Positions 37,600 through 49,700 of a stretch of DNA of 64,000 bases are shown here, piece by piece; the stretch's first letter is position 1, and each line of letters opens with the position of its first letter. The position numbers and the translations under genes were made by a program. Source of the DNA: Arion vulgaris (lineage: Eukaryota; Mollusca; Gastropoda; Stylommatophora; Arionidae); the NCBI GenBank assembly GCA_020796225.1, contig CM036774.1:24148964-24212963 (forward strand), in the 5' to 3' direction. The notes below the pieces were generated by a model. The model was not told the DNA's origin, did no database searches, and was given only the letters and a program-made list of their open reading frames with translations.

Positions 37600-37880
37600 T
37601 TGAACTCTTTGCTTCCTACTTCAATGCCTGCTTTGGTATTATTTGATCATTTCTTCTCAAGGTGTACCCAACATATCGCCATCTTCTCCTTTCTATAAGA
37701 GTTGTTACTAGTGGTTGACCAGAAATTTCTCTGATTTCATCATTTCTCCTGAATTCGCACCATTTTATATTCATTATTTTTCGCAGACATCTATTTTCAA
37801 ATGAATTTAACTTACTTTCTATATCTTTAGTCACTTTCCAACTCTCTCTGGCATATGTTAGGATTGATACAACATTTGAA
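37600..37880 (-). mobile_element. L7 LINE fragment
   Basis: Minus frame DIESKLNSFENRCLRKIMNI and RRRWRYVGYTLRRNDQIIPK. Confidence 0.75.
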
Positions 37881-37994
37881 TTGAAATTATTAATTTGCTT
37901 TTAAAATTATATAACTTTCATTTTCATGTTTTATTTAGAATTTTAAAAGCTGATGTTATTTTACCAATTCTTCGTAACATAATTTCTTTTTTAA

Positions 37995-38680
37995 ATATCT
38001 TCTTCTTCTTCAGCGTTCTCACTAGTTTGCGATTTCGGATTCTCTAATAAAGGCCCCAGATTATCAGTCACGCCATACAGTTTGTCTTGGACGCTGGTAT
38101 AAGTGGACCACCTCTTTCTTCTCAGGTCTGCATACTGGGGGCAGTTCTGTAGGATATGTTCTGTTGTCATACTTGCCAAGCCACAGGGGCACATGTCGCT
38201 GGTGCCTATCTTGAATCAGGTGGTGTCTCATTCTGTTGTGACCCGTCCGGAGGCGAAGTATGGCTGTCTGGTCCCTTCTGGACAGTTGGTAATATCAATA
38301 ATTCTTGTTGTGTTATGGGTGTTCTTTATCCAATTTTACTTTGTAGTGTCCTCTGTCGATGGTTATTGCTTCTTCATAGCTAACCAGGTTGTCATCTTGG
38401 GGCATTCCTGCTCCCTCTTTAGCCAGTCTGTCAGCATCTTAAATCCCCTTGATCTTGCAGTGTGAGGGTATCCACTGGATTACTACCCTCTCAGATTCAT
38501 GGGATAACTGGGCTTAGGTTGACCTGAGATCACTTAGTTCTATGTTCCTTTTAGAATTCAATGCTGAGATAGCGGACAATGCGTCAGTCAAGAACACTAT
38601 TTTTCCATGTATTAGGTTCATATTTTGTAGTGGCCGCCATCTTGAAAACCTCGATGCTTTTTTTAAAATATTAGTTATAG
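37995..38680 (-). mobile_element. L3 LINE RNase H/C-terminal fragment
   Basis: Minus frame MCPCGLASMTTEHILQNCPQ and YADLRRKRWSTYTSVQDKLY, a Cys/His end as in I/Jockey LINEs, with the 88-bp unit present once at 38010-38100. RNase H-like DALSAISALNSKRNIELSDL lies at 38540-38600. Confidence 0.75.
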
Positions 38681-39130
38681 TATCATCATCATCAAATAGC
38701 TTGTCCTGAGCAGAACTTTGCCACCTCAACAGTCCTTCGGAATATCTCTCTATCATAAGTCAGATGTCCAGCCTCTACCACCGTAATGTTAAAACCATCA
38801 GTTGCACCATGAATCCATCTTCTCCGTGGTCTTCATCTTCTTCTCTTTGCCGGTATGCATCCTTCCATAATGGTCTTCTCCAGCTCTTCATGGCTTTTTA
38901 TATGTCCAAAATATCTCAATTTTCTCTTTCCTATTTTTAGCATCAGCCAGTTTTCTTTGATTTTTAGTTTTTTCTGGATAGATCTATTTGTTCTCTTCTC
39001 TGTCCATGATATACGAAGGGCTCTTCTGTAACACTTATAATCAAAAGCACATATATGTTTTTCACTGTCTTATTAAATGTCCATGCTTCACACCCATATG
39101 TTATAGTATATGCAATACAAATATTGTCAA
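38680..39130 (-). mobile_element. L9 LINE C-terminal fragment
   Basis: Reverse complement of 35245-35650 (AYTITYGCEAWTFNKTV). It joins the L3 copies on both sides without a gene between them. Confidence 0.7.
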
Positions 39131-39204
39131 TGCAAAAGGGAACCACAAAATAACAGTTGCAATGAAAGACACCATGTACGAACCACATACAAGAGCCGTT
39201 CTTT

Positions 39205-39550
39205 TTCTTCTTCTTCTTCTGCGTTCTCACTAGATTGGGATTTCGAATTCTCTAATAAAGACAGCCGTCTGCCTCAGATTATCAGCCATATCATACAGTT
39301 TGTCTTGGACGCTGGTGTAATTGGGTCACCTCTTTCTTCTCAGTTTTGCCACCTCGTGATGGCTGGTCCGCCATTCTTACTTTATGGCCAAATCTCCGAA
39401 GCAGATCGGCGATCCTAGAATCCGTTATCCAATTCCTCATTCTGAGGGGTCGTTGCACTGTTATGAGACTTAAGGCCTGGTGCATCCAGTTTCTGCAAGC
39501 ATTTGTTTCGGGTTAGCATTCCCTAGAGCCCGTTCTATAAATCTTTCTTA
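39205..39550 (-). mobile_element. L3 LINE 3' end
   Basis: Starts with the (CTT) tail and gcgttctcactagattggga, carries one 88-bp unit and reaches the accaggcc region also found at 1-300. Confidence 0.75.
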
Positions 39551-39699
39551 TCCTGACACTGATAGTCAACCAACGATTAGAGGGACTAGAAGGAAAATAG
39601 TGTTCTTATTAAAGTACTACTACTTTCAGCAGTTGATGGTATCATATGTTACGACGGGAGACCAAGAGAACTTGCTCGGTACATTTCTCCTATCATGAT

Positions 39700-40130
39700 T
39701 TATTGATATGACCCTTAGCATTGCACTTCGGTGAGTAACCATATGTGCTTCGATCTATGTCGTACACAGGAAGATCTCAGCGGCAGTGCACGAAATGCGT
39801 AGCACCGGCGATGGTCCCCATTGTAATTTTGAAGAACGTGAAGATATATTTGTAGGAATTTTATTTTAATTTTTTTTTCTAATGAATTTTGCCCGGGCAT
39901 CAGCTTTCCACCCTGATATTCTCGATTTTGAACTGCCAATGTTTCTTTTACGATCTCACCTTGATCACGGGACCTACACTTTATCGTCCGTCTCCGATAG
40001 GATTAGAAACTCGATCTCACTGATATCAGGGATCTCTGGAGAAAAATATCCTAGTGGCTTAACGAGGGATTGAACCGAGTAGTTTTGAAACTAGAGGCGA
40101 GCACCTAGCCTCTACGCCACAGAGACCCTC
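39700..40130 (-). mobile_element. SINE-D and a second tRNA-headed SINE
   Basis: 39710-39850 is the reverse of the SINE-D end; 40020-40125 has a minus tRNA-like head (tctctgtggcgtagaggcta) matching 60590-60775. 40130-40570 is free of recognised repeats and is the 5' flank of gene B. Confidence 0.55.
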
Positions 40131-40575
40131 CCCTCCTCCCCCATTATCGTGCTAATATGATGTATTATGTATACAATTCACAACAGCTGTGCATATCAGT
40201 TCTATCATTTGTCTTATCTTGTGACAAAATTATTGAAGAATCCATTTGTTTCTTTTGTTAAATCTACAAAATGTAGCTACTCATTGTGAGATTTGCGTCC
40301 GTGAATACACAGGGATGACCCAATGTATACATGTGGGTGTGAAGTCTTTAGTATACCGGCACGTATTTCTTGTTTACAACTGTTTCGGTATTGACTACAT
40401 TCTTCATGTCCATTGTAAATGTAACTGTTTTTCTGTGTATATTCGTTGCTTGTCAATAAGCATGGCGCAGGCACGATGTTCTTTTGTTGTGGCAACGTGA
40501 TTGGTCTAGTAAAGTGCACACATTTTTGTGACGTACAACACATAGTTGATGGATTGGACAAGATATAGTCATGTG

Positions 40576-40588
40576 ATAAATATATTAA
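40576..40588 (+). promoter_or_regulatory. Possible TATA-like element of gene B
   Basis: The AT-rich string gataaatatatta lies about 50-60 bp before the gene B start codon in otherwise non-repetitive sequence. Only the motif and position support it. Confidence 0.2.
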
Positions 40589-40634
40589 CCACAATGTTGT
40601 GGAATCGTCCCCAATAGTTTCTCCATACGACAAA

Positions 40635-40704
40635 ATGGCCGCTGTTAGAAGCATAGTTTTGGTTGTCTTGCTGTTTGCTCTAGCCGGCGTGCATTCTTTG
40701 CAAG
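40635..40704 (+). CDS. Gene B exon 1: signal peptide
   Basis: ATG in a good context (acaaaATGG) starts MAAVRSIVLVVLLFALAGVH followed by SLQ; cleavage after VHS is plausible. Donor CAAG|GTAACA leaves phase 1, which joins exon 2. An in-frame continuation into the intron reads pyrimidine-rich sequence and is rejected. The leader is followed at once by the mature domain, so there is no room for a propeptide. Confidence 0.85.
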
Positions 40705-43700
40705 GTAACACACATTTTGTTGCTTTAATTTTGATAAATTATACTTCTTTTTCCTCTTTTTTCCTCTTCCTTTTCCTGCTTTCCTTTTTCCTTCTTTTCT
40801 TCCTTTTCTTTCTTCTCTCCTTTTCTTTCTTCTCCCCTTTTCTTCCTTTCTCTTTCTTTTCTATGTCTTGCATGCTTTCTTCTTTGATTACTTCCTATTC
40901 TTTTCTCGCTTCTTTTACTTTTTGTTCTACTGCGTTTTCTTTTTCTTCCTTCTTCTTCTTTGCGTTCGTTCTTTACGACCAATTTTAATCACTCTTTGTG
41001 ATATGTTTGATCTTTGCCAAGAACGTGTATACGTTGCACATTGGTTTGGTAGGCCTCTAAACGCATAGACTTCTACAAGTTTAGGACATGTGCATCCGAT
41101 TTCAGCCAAACCTCCTTAGTCGCCTCTTACAACATGCGTGGCAGGTAACAGTGGTTCTATTCTTTACACTCCAAATGTGGGCTCCGGTAACGACTCGGGC
41201 GGACGGTTAGTGTTGATCAGGGCCGTGCGGTGTATTTTCTCAGTATGATGCACGTCTTCGAAATGCCGCCCTTTAAATGTTTTTCTACCTGCATTCCTTG
41301 CAGGACGACTGGGGACAGCCAAAGACTGAAGGAGAGCGAACCCAGTAAACGCTGGTGAAAAACGCAGAAGGATAAGTACCAGAGCTCCAAATGGCGCTGA
41401 AGATGTGACGAACCACACCAATGATAAGGCTGCATGAATCAGATTTACACATGAATGAGATTTATGGGGAAATTTGGTACACCAGTCTAAACGGTGATCG
41501 AGAAAGAGAGAGAGAGAGACATTTTTTCTTTAAAATAACCTTCGATTGTGATTTTTTAAAGATATTGCGCATAATGTACGAAATAATGCACTAACTCGTA
41601 TACATCAATATCGGAATAACATAGACCAATATAAAAAAGCTTAGCGTAAAGATTTTAAATTATTGAATGGTTCAAATTGTATTTTGATTTCGCTGCTTAT
41701 GCAGCCACCCTTACGGTGTCGCCTGATGTGGACGCCTCTCTGTACCATAGAACGGCACGGCCCTGGTGTTGATACTCTGGCGGATGCCGTATGCGTTAAA
41801 CGCGTACGCGAGCTGCTGGTTTGTGTCGGGATGTCTCTTTCCTTCATGAGTTCGCTTGAGACAATGATGTCGCCCGAGTGGTTACCTGGACCCAAATTTG
41901 GGGTGTAAAGAATAGAACCACTTTACCTGCCACGCATGTCGTAAGAGGCGACTAAGAAGGTTTGGCTGAAATCGGATGCATGTGTCCTAAACGTGTAGAA
42001 GTCTATGCGTTTAGAGGTCTACCAAACCAATGTGCAACGTATACACGTTCTTGGCAAAGATCAAATAAATTACAAAGAGTGATTAAAATTAGTCATAAAG
42101 AACGAACGCAAAGAAGAAGACAATGATGCGAATTTTGTGAAGTTTTGGCTGGAACAAGAACGGAGCAATTATGAAACAACAATCTGTCGTGAAGTTTGAA
42201 CCGTGATTAACTAATTAACTTTAAAAGAAAAAGTAGCATCATCTTCTTTATTTTTTTTCTAATCCAGTTTTATCTCACAGCATCATGATAAGAAGAGATT
42301 TCTAGAACAGGTTTTTGCGTGTGCCTCATAAATAGGGTTGTTCACAGCCTAGGTTTTTTCGAGTAAAACCTTTTGCCTAGACGGCCTTTTGTTTTGCTTC
42401 CACTGTATCGGAGTAGTACTCATCTTTGTGACGCACTGTCTGTTGGTAATCTGCTTATGTGTCCAAACCATTTAATTTGTTGTTTCTTGATGAAGTTCAG
42501 TATTGATGTTGTACCCATTTTTTCCTGTTGTCCCCATTTAGAAACCGGTCTCTTCTTGATACTCCCAGCATTATGCGTAGATACTTCATCTCTGTCGTGA
42601 TTAGTTTTCTTCTATCATTTGATGTCAGCTTTCAGGTTTGGCACTGACAGCATAATGTGGGGAGAAAAATTGTGTTGTTCAATGCTCTTTTTGTATTCAT
42701 TTAGACATGTTTGCATTTAAAAGTTAGTGCCATTTGCCTAATGATTTGATTTGCTCTATTGCATCTGTATACAATTACAGACTGAGTGGAGGAGTGGTCA
42801 ATTATGTTAGTAAGACTACAGACTGAGTGGAGGCGTGGCCAATTATGTTAGTAAGACTACAGACTGAGTGGAGGCGTGGCCAATTATGTTAGTAAGACTA
42901 CAGACTGAGTGGAGGCGTGGCCAATTATGTTAGTAAGACTACAGACTGAGTGGAGGCGTGGCCAATTATGTTAGTAAGACTACAGACTGAGTGGAAGCGT
43001 GGCCAATTATGTTAGTAAGACTACACACTGAGTGGAGGAGAAAACAATTAAGACTACAGACTGAGTGGTGGAGTGGCGAAGTAAGACTACAGACTGAGTG
43101 GAGGAGTGGAGATGTAATACTACAGACTGAGTGGAGGAGTGGCGAAATAAGATTACACACTGAGTGGAGGAGTGGCGAAATAAGATTACACACTGATTGA
43201 AGGAGTGGCGAAATAAGATTACACACTGAGTGGAGGAGTGGCGAAATAAGATTACACACTGAGTGGAGGAGACGCCCGAGTGGTTACCGGGCCCAAATTT
43301 GGGGTGTAAAGAATATAACCACTGTTACCTTTCCACGCATGTCGTAAGAGGCGACTAAGGAGGTTTGGCTGAAATCGGATGCACGTGTCCTAAACGTGTA
43401 GAAGTCTATGCGTTTAGGGCCTTACCAAACCAATGTGCAAATTATACACGTTCTTGGCAAAGATCAAACATATCACAAAGTGATTAAAATTGGTCGTAAA
43501 GAACGAACGCAAAGAAGTGGAGGAGAGGCGAAGTAAAACTACAGACTGAGTTGAGGAGTGGCGAAGTAAGACTACAGACTGAGTGGAGGAGTGGCGAAGT
43601 AAGACTACAGACTCAGTGGAGGAGTGGCGAAGTAAGACTACAGACTGAGTGGAGGAGTGGCGAAGTAAGCCTACAGACTGAGTGGAGGAGTGGCCAAATA

Positions 43701-46700
43701 AGAAAACGACAATGTTGAAACATAAAAGTAATGTTTTTATTATTATTCATTAATTGTTTCACAATCCAATCCAATATTTCTTTTTTTCTCTCTCTATTCA
43801 AGATGGAGTCCAGGCTTCACAATGCTACTACCCTGGCGTTGTAGCCGTGATTTTCCCGCCAAACAATCTCTTACTGTCTACTGGAATCAGAGTTAACGGT
43901 GTTTTATACCTACCTGAGCTCTGTGGTGTAGGAATAGATTTCGCTTTGGAGGATAAGTGAGCCCTTTTTCTGAGTATTTCAATTTATCTGGGCCCTTAAG
44001 CGCATGCAGTTTCTGATCTTTTACTTAAGATGTTCTTAAAATATTGACATCGGAAATCTGCCGCGAGCTGCCGGGGCTTGCAAGGGGAGCAAAGAATAGT
44101 AACACTGCGACATACAAGGCATGTCGTAAGAGGCGACTAAGGTAGGGGCCTATGGAAGGTACCATAGTAAATAAAAAATCGTCGCAGAAATCGGGTTGCT
44201 TGCCTACTTGCAGGTGCATAACTGGCACAATGTTCAATCGTTCTTATGCTCAGATCATTTACAAATCACAAAGAGTGGTTTAACAAGTGGCTAAATGGAG
44301 CGTTTGAAGAAGTAGCAGAAGACATCGAAACAATGTTTACTCGTCACCGACCAGAACGCGAAGTTTAAGGCTAACTGGTCTCTGACTTGCCTAGGGATAT
44401 GGATTTCCCTAGGTCTTTTTGTCCCCCGTCTGGCCAAACAGGGTCATCAAAACCACAGACAAAGCTGTTGGCGTACAAAATATAAAACAGATTCTGAAAA
44501 GCAATTCCAGAGAAGATTGGCTGAACTGATGGTCTATGGGGACGACTGGTCGGACATGTATGCAGAGATGAATAGACCAAACCCCAAGGACAATGGGAAT
44601 CTACTACAACGAAAAGATCAAAGCACTATCTTTCAGTTAAGAACAAGACATGTTGGACTGAATTACCACCTACACAGAATAAACCCCACACACCCACCAC
44701 ACTGTAGAAAGTGCAGTCATTCATGTGAGACAGTACAGCATGTCTTGCTTGAATGTCTTGGACTGCATAAAGCTAGACAAGAACTCCTCCCACCACACCC
44801 ATCTGTTCATAATAACATTTACACACTCACTCTCTCGCTGTCCTTTTAAACCCGTATTGGGGCATAGTCCCTCAACCAACACATGTCTTCCTATCTTTAG
44901 CTATCTCCTGCAGATACTCAAACGGGCAGAAGTATGGACAGAGCCGATATCATCAATGCGGTACGCTCTCAATTATGTGACATGGGCACGTCTCAGACAC
45001 TGGAACGAGTTCGAGAATTAGGCGTTAAGTGTGGACATGCCAGACAGTGTCGTCTTCGTGGTAAGAGAGAAGATATACTAATCAACTTCTCATGGGTACT
45101 GTGAGCAAATGGACTTTAGGATGGCTGCTGCAGCGGAGGACAGAGCACGCATGGGAATGCCCAATGTGCCGATATGTCGATCGCATAACATAACATAACA
45201 TAACATAACATAACATAACATAACATAACATAACATAACATAACATAACATAACATAACATAACATAACATAACATATCTCCTGCAGCTCCCTCCAGCTC
45301 TTCTTTATGTTGTCGATCTCTGTCTCCAAATCTCATCTCCATGTATTTCTAGGCCTCTCTGTCTTTATGTCCCTGTGGGTTCCAGAAAAGGACCATTCTT
45401 GTTATATTTCCCTCTGGTTTTCTCAAAGTGTGTCCTATCCGTGTGTCTTTTTTAACCGCTTGGTTCACTGGAATCAGTCTTGTTTCTCATTTGTGACCCT
45501 ATCATACTATCTTAGTCACTCTATTCTGCGCAGACACCAGTTGATGCATGTATGCAATTTATTCGTTAACCCTTTCTACTAGTCTTCCACAATTACAGGA
45601 CCCATTCATGTTCTACAATCTCACATTGGCTGCCAAAGGGTAAAAACTCGCAGCCCTAGTTAGAAGAAGAAGAAGGTCATTTTTGGTTGTTGTTGGTGCT
45701 ATGTGGACAAGGAAACCCAAATAAAACGCATGTAGAAACCGAATATTCTGTCCTACAGTCATGTAGGCACTTACTGGCACAACAAACTTACGCTCTGAGG
45801 CTCAGATAGCATACCGACAACAAAAACAGAGGTTTAACATGTGGTTGACGAAGAGCGTACGATGAAGAAGAAGAACAAAGGGTCTACAGCCCAAGGATTC
45901 ACTTCATTACATATTGTTTTACCCATGTGGCTCGGTTCCTTTCCGCAGAAGTGACAACAGCACTCACATTTGATTATTGAAAGATTCTCAGCTTTGTATT
46001 TGATTTAATCTCCTTTGACTTCCATATATTGAAATGAAAATTGTGGCATATTCTCAAGGACGTAGCCATCAACCACAGTAAACTAGTCGTTGAGTTTCTA
46101 GGCACCACTTATACATTCAGTAGTTTGCCATTGCTTTCTGAACGGTGAGGTCTATTTTACCTTTTTGTAAAAATTCCACGGAATCGAATTTGCTTCCAAA
46201 CTCTCCCACCGTGGGGTTTGAACCAGGTACACTTGGGTTCGTGATCGAGCTCACTACCACTTGAGCTACAGACGCAATGGTGTCTGTGGCCTAGGGATAG
46301 TGACTCGGTCTATTAACCCCGACGTTCTGAGTTCGAATCACGCTGCGGATAATTTGGTTGCAAATTGTTTCGCGTGGATTTTTTACAAAGGACGATGGCA
46401 CCACCCGTTCAGAAAGCAATGGCAAACTACTGAACGTGATAATGCCTATAAAAATCACAAACAGCGTTAAAAAGCTGGAGTTTGATTCGCAAAGTCCTGT
46501 AAAGGATATGCAATTAACTTACATATATTACTCAATGCAATAAGGTTTTTTCTTGCTTTTTTTGTATTCTACATCTTTGTTTGTTCCCTCTTTTGTGTCT
46601 ATGCTGCTACCAAGGTATGTGTTACTAAGGTATGTGTTACCAAGGTATGTGTTACCAAGGTATGTGTTACCAAGGTATGTGTATGATTCTACATCCTGTA

Positions 46701-49700
46701 TTTTGACATTTCATAACACTTCAATTTTTACAATTTCTTACATTCTTAGAATTAATCATATTTTTAAATATTTTTTTCCAGCCCTCTGATGATGGTCTAC
46801 GGAGAGGGAGATAAAAACATTACAATTCCGATGTATTCAAAGGGTGATAATATTTTTGTACAGATTACACAAATACAGAGAGCTTCTTCTTCTTCTTCTT
46901 CCTCAAACGCATCATAGCGACCATTTGTTCACCACTCTTTGTGATTTATATGGGATCTGAGCATACGAGCGATTGTACATTTGCCAATTATGCGCATACA
47001 CGTAGGCAGAGGCGGCTCGTCATTAAGGGCCAGTGAGGCCGGGCCCCACCAAAAATAATGTGTAACGTGTATTTATTATTTTATGAATAAAAAAAAAATA
47101 ACAACCCAAATCTACGATTTTTCCAAAAATATGTGTCTGTCCCATCAGCAAAAATGGTCACGAACAGCCACTACAAGTAGGCCAGCACATCCGGTTTTTA
47201 TTTACTAGGCTAACTTTTCTAGACGCCTTCCTCAGTCGTTTCTTACAACATGCCTTGTAGGCAGCAGTAAGACTATTCTTTGCTCCCCTTGCGAGCACTG
47301 GGAACACACACGGGCGAACAGAGAGATTTAAATACGGACCAAGAAATATGAAAGGTCATAAAATAACACTGTACGTCTCTGTTTACATCATTTATATTAA
47401 AAGACAAACATATATATATATGAGGCAACTTAAGTAAAATATTTCTTCTCTTCTGCGTTCTCACTAGATTGGGATTTCGGATTCTCTAATAAAGGCAGTC
47501 GTCTACCTCATTATCAGACACGCCATACAGTTTGTCTTCTGTGTTCTCACTAGATTGGGATTTCGGATTCTCTAATAAAGGCAGCCGTCTCCTCAGATTA
47601 TCAGCCACGCCATACAGTTTGTCTTAGACGCTAGTGTAAGTCGGCCACCTCTTTCTTCTCAAGTCTGCACAGTGGGGACAATTCTGTAGGATATAATTCC
47701 TATGATTTCTGTTTCCCTGTTTGTGCCTACCTCTTCCAGCAATAAGTTTTGGCCACCCTCGTGATGGTAGGTCTGACATTCTTACTACGTGGCTAAATCT
47801 ACGAGACAGATTGGTGACCGTAGAATCCGTTATCCCATTCCTCATTGTGAGGGTCGTTGCACCATGTTATGCGCCTTACGACCTGGTGCATCCGTTTTCT
47901 GTAAGCATTTGTTTCGGGTTAGCATTCCTTAGCGGACACATGCATCCGGTTTCAGCTAAACCTCTTACGACATACGTGGCAGGTAACAGTGGTTCTATTC
48001 TGTACACCCCAAATTTGGGCCTCGGTAAGCACTCGGCCGTAATTATAATATAACAAATTATATTGTGGAAAATGAAGTATTTTGGACACATGAAAAAAAT
48101 TGTCTTCCAGGTCTATAATACCACTTTTTAGGATGGTGTAAGACAGGGGAGAAGATGCGTCTGAGGAATTTAATGACCTTATGGCTAGTGCAGTCGATGC
48201 AAAACTGTAAGTGTTGGAATTTTTCTCTATGCCCTGACAGAAAATAACTCCTTGGCCATACCAAGGATTTCTCTCTCTCTCTCGATCACTTAAAAGACCG
48301 ATGCACCAGATCTCTCCATAAATTCATTAATGTGGAAATCTGATTCATGCAGCTTTAGGATGGATGGGTTTCATCACATCTTCAGCGCCATTTGGAGCTC
48401 TGGTGCTTATCCTTCGGTGATGTGTCCGGATTCATCCAGCGTTTACTGCGTTCGTTCTCTGTTAGCCTTTGGCTGTCCCCAGCCGACCTGGAAGGCAGCA
48501 GGTTGGCTTCTACACATTTAGGACATGTGCATCCGATTTCAGCCAAAACTCAGTCGCCTCTTACAACATGCGTGGCAGGTAACAGTGGTTCTATTCTTTG
48601 CACCACAAATTTGGGACCTGGTAACCACTCGGGCGATACCGAGGATTGAACCCAGGTCTGTCGAATTTTAGCCCGCGCACTCTTTTCTTCTTCTTCGTTG
48701 TGTTCGTTCTTTACGACCAATCTTAATCACTCTTTGTGATATCTTTGATCTTTGCCAAGAACGTGTATACGTTGCACATTGGTTTGGTAGGCCCCTAAAC
48801 GCATAGATTTTTACACGTTTAGGACACGTGCATCAGATTTCAGCCAAACCTTTTTAGTCGCTTCTTACGACATGCGTCGCAGGTAACAGTAGTTCTTTAC
48901 ACCCAAATTTTGACCCCGGTAACCACTCTGGCGGGTGCCCGTGCACTAATTTAGGTTAGACTTTGGACACATAAGGTACAAACTGGTCCGCTTAAGATAA
49001 TTATTAGGGAATCATTATGGACAATAGGAAAAGAGGAAGAGCATATCGAAGATGAATACAAGAAGTGATAGATGGTATGAACATGACATGGCTCGTGTGT
49101 TGCAGGAGTTAGCAAGGGGAGCAGAGAGATGTAACACTGCGACCTACAAGGCATGTCGTAAGAGGCGACTGAGATAGAGACCTAGGAGTCTACCCTGGTA
49201 AATAAAGAACGTCACTGAAATCGAATGTGCTGGCCTATTTGTAGAGGGAAAACTGGCACAAAGTACAAATCGCTCATAGATCACATACAGATCACGAAGG
49301 GTGATTTATATGAAGCGTTCCACCCGAGTGGTTTCCGGGCCCAAATTTGAGGTGTAAAGAATAGAACCACTATTACCTGCCACGCATGTCGTAAGAGTCG
49401 ACTAAGGCGGTTTGGCTGAAATCGAATGCATGTGTCCTAAACGTGTAGAAGTCTATGCGTTTAGGGTCTACCAAACCAATGTGCAACGTATACACGTTCT
49501 TGGCAAAGATCAAACATATCACAAAGAGTGATTAAAATTGGTCGTAAAGAACGAACGCAAAGAAGAAGAAGAAGATCAAGATACACAGCACATCTGGCAT
49601 GGGGTAAGTGGAATTCAGACCGATTGATTTGGGTGACAACATTTTGGAACAACAAGCTACTAGATAATGATGATGGTGACAGTAATTCCGTATACTATTT

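Noticed and set aside
40725..40988. Lys/Glu-rich (minus) and Phe/Ser-rich (plus) frames
   Set aside because: A pyrimidine-rich tract in gene B intron 1 gives low-complexity open frames on both strands.
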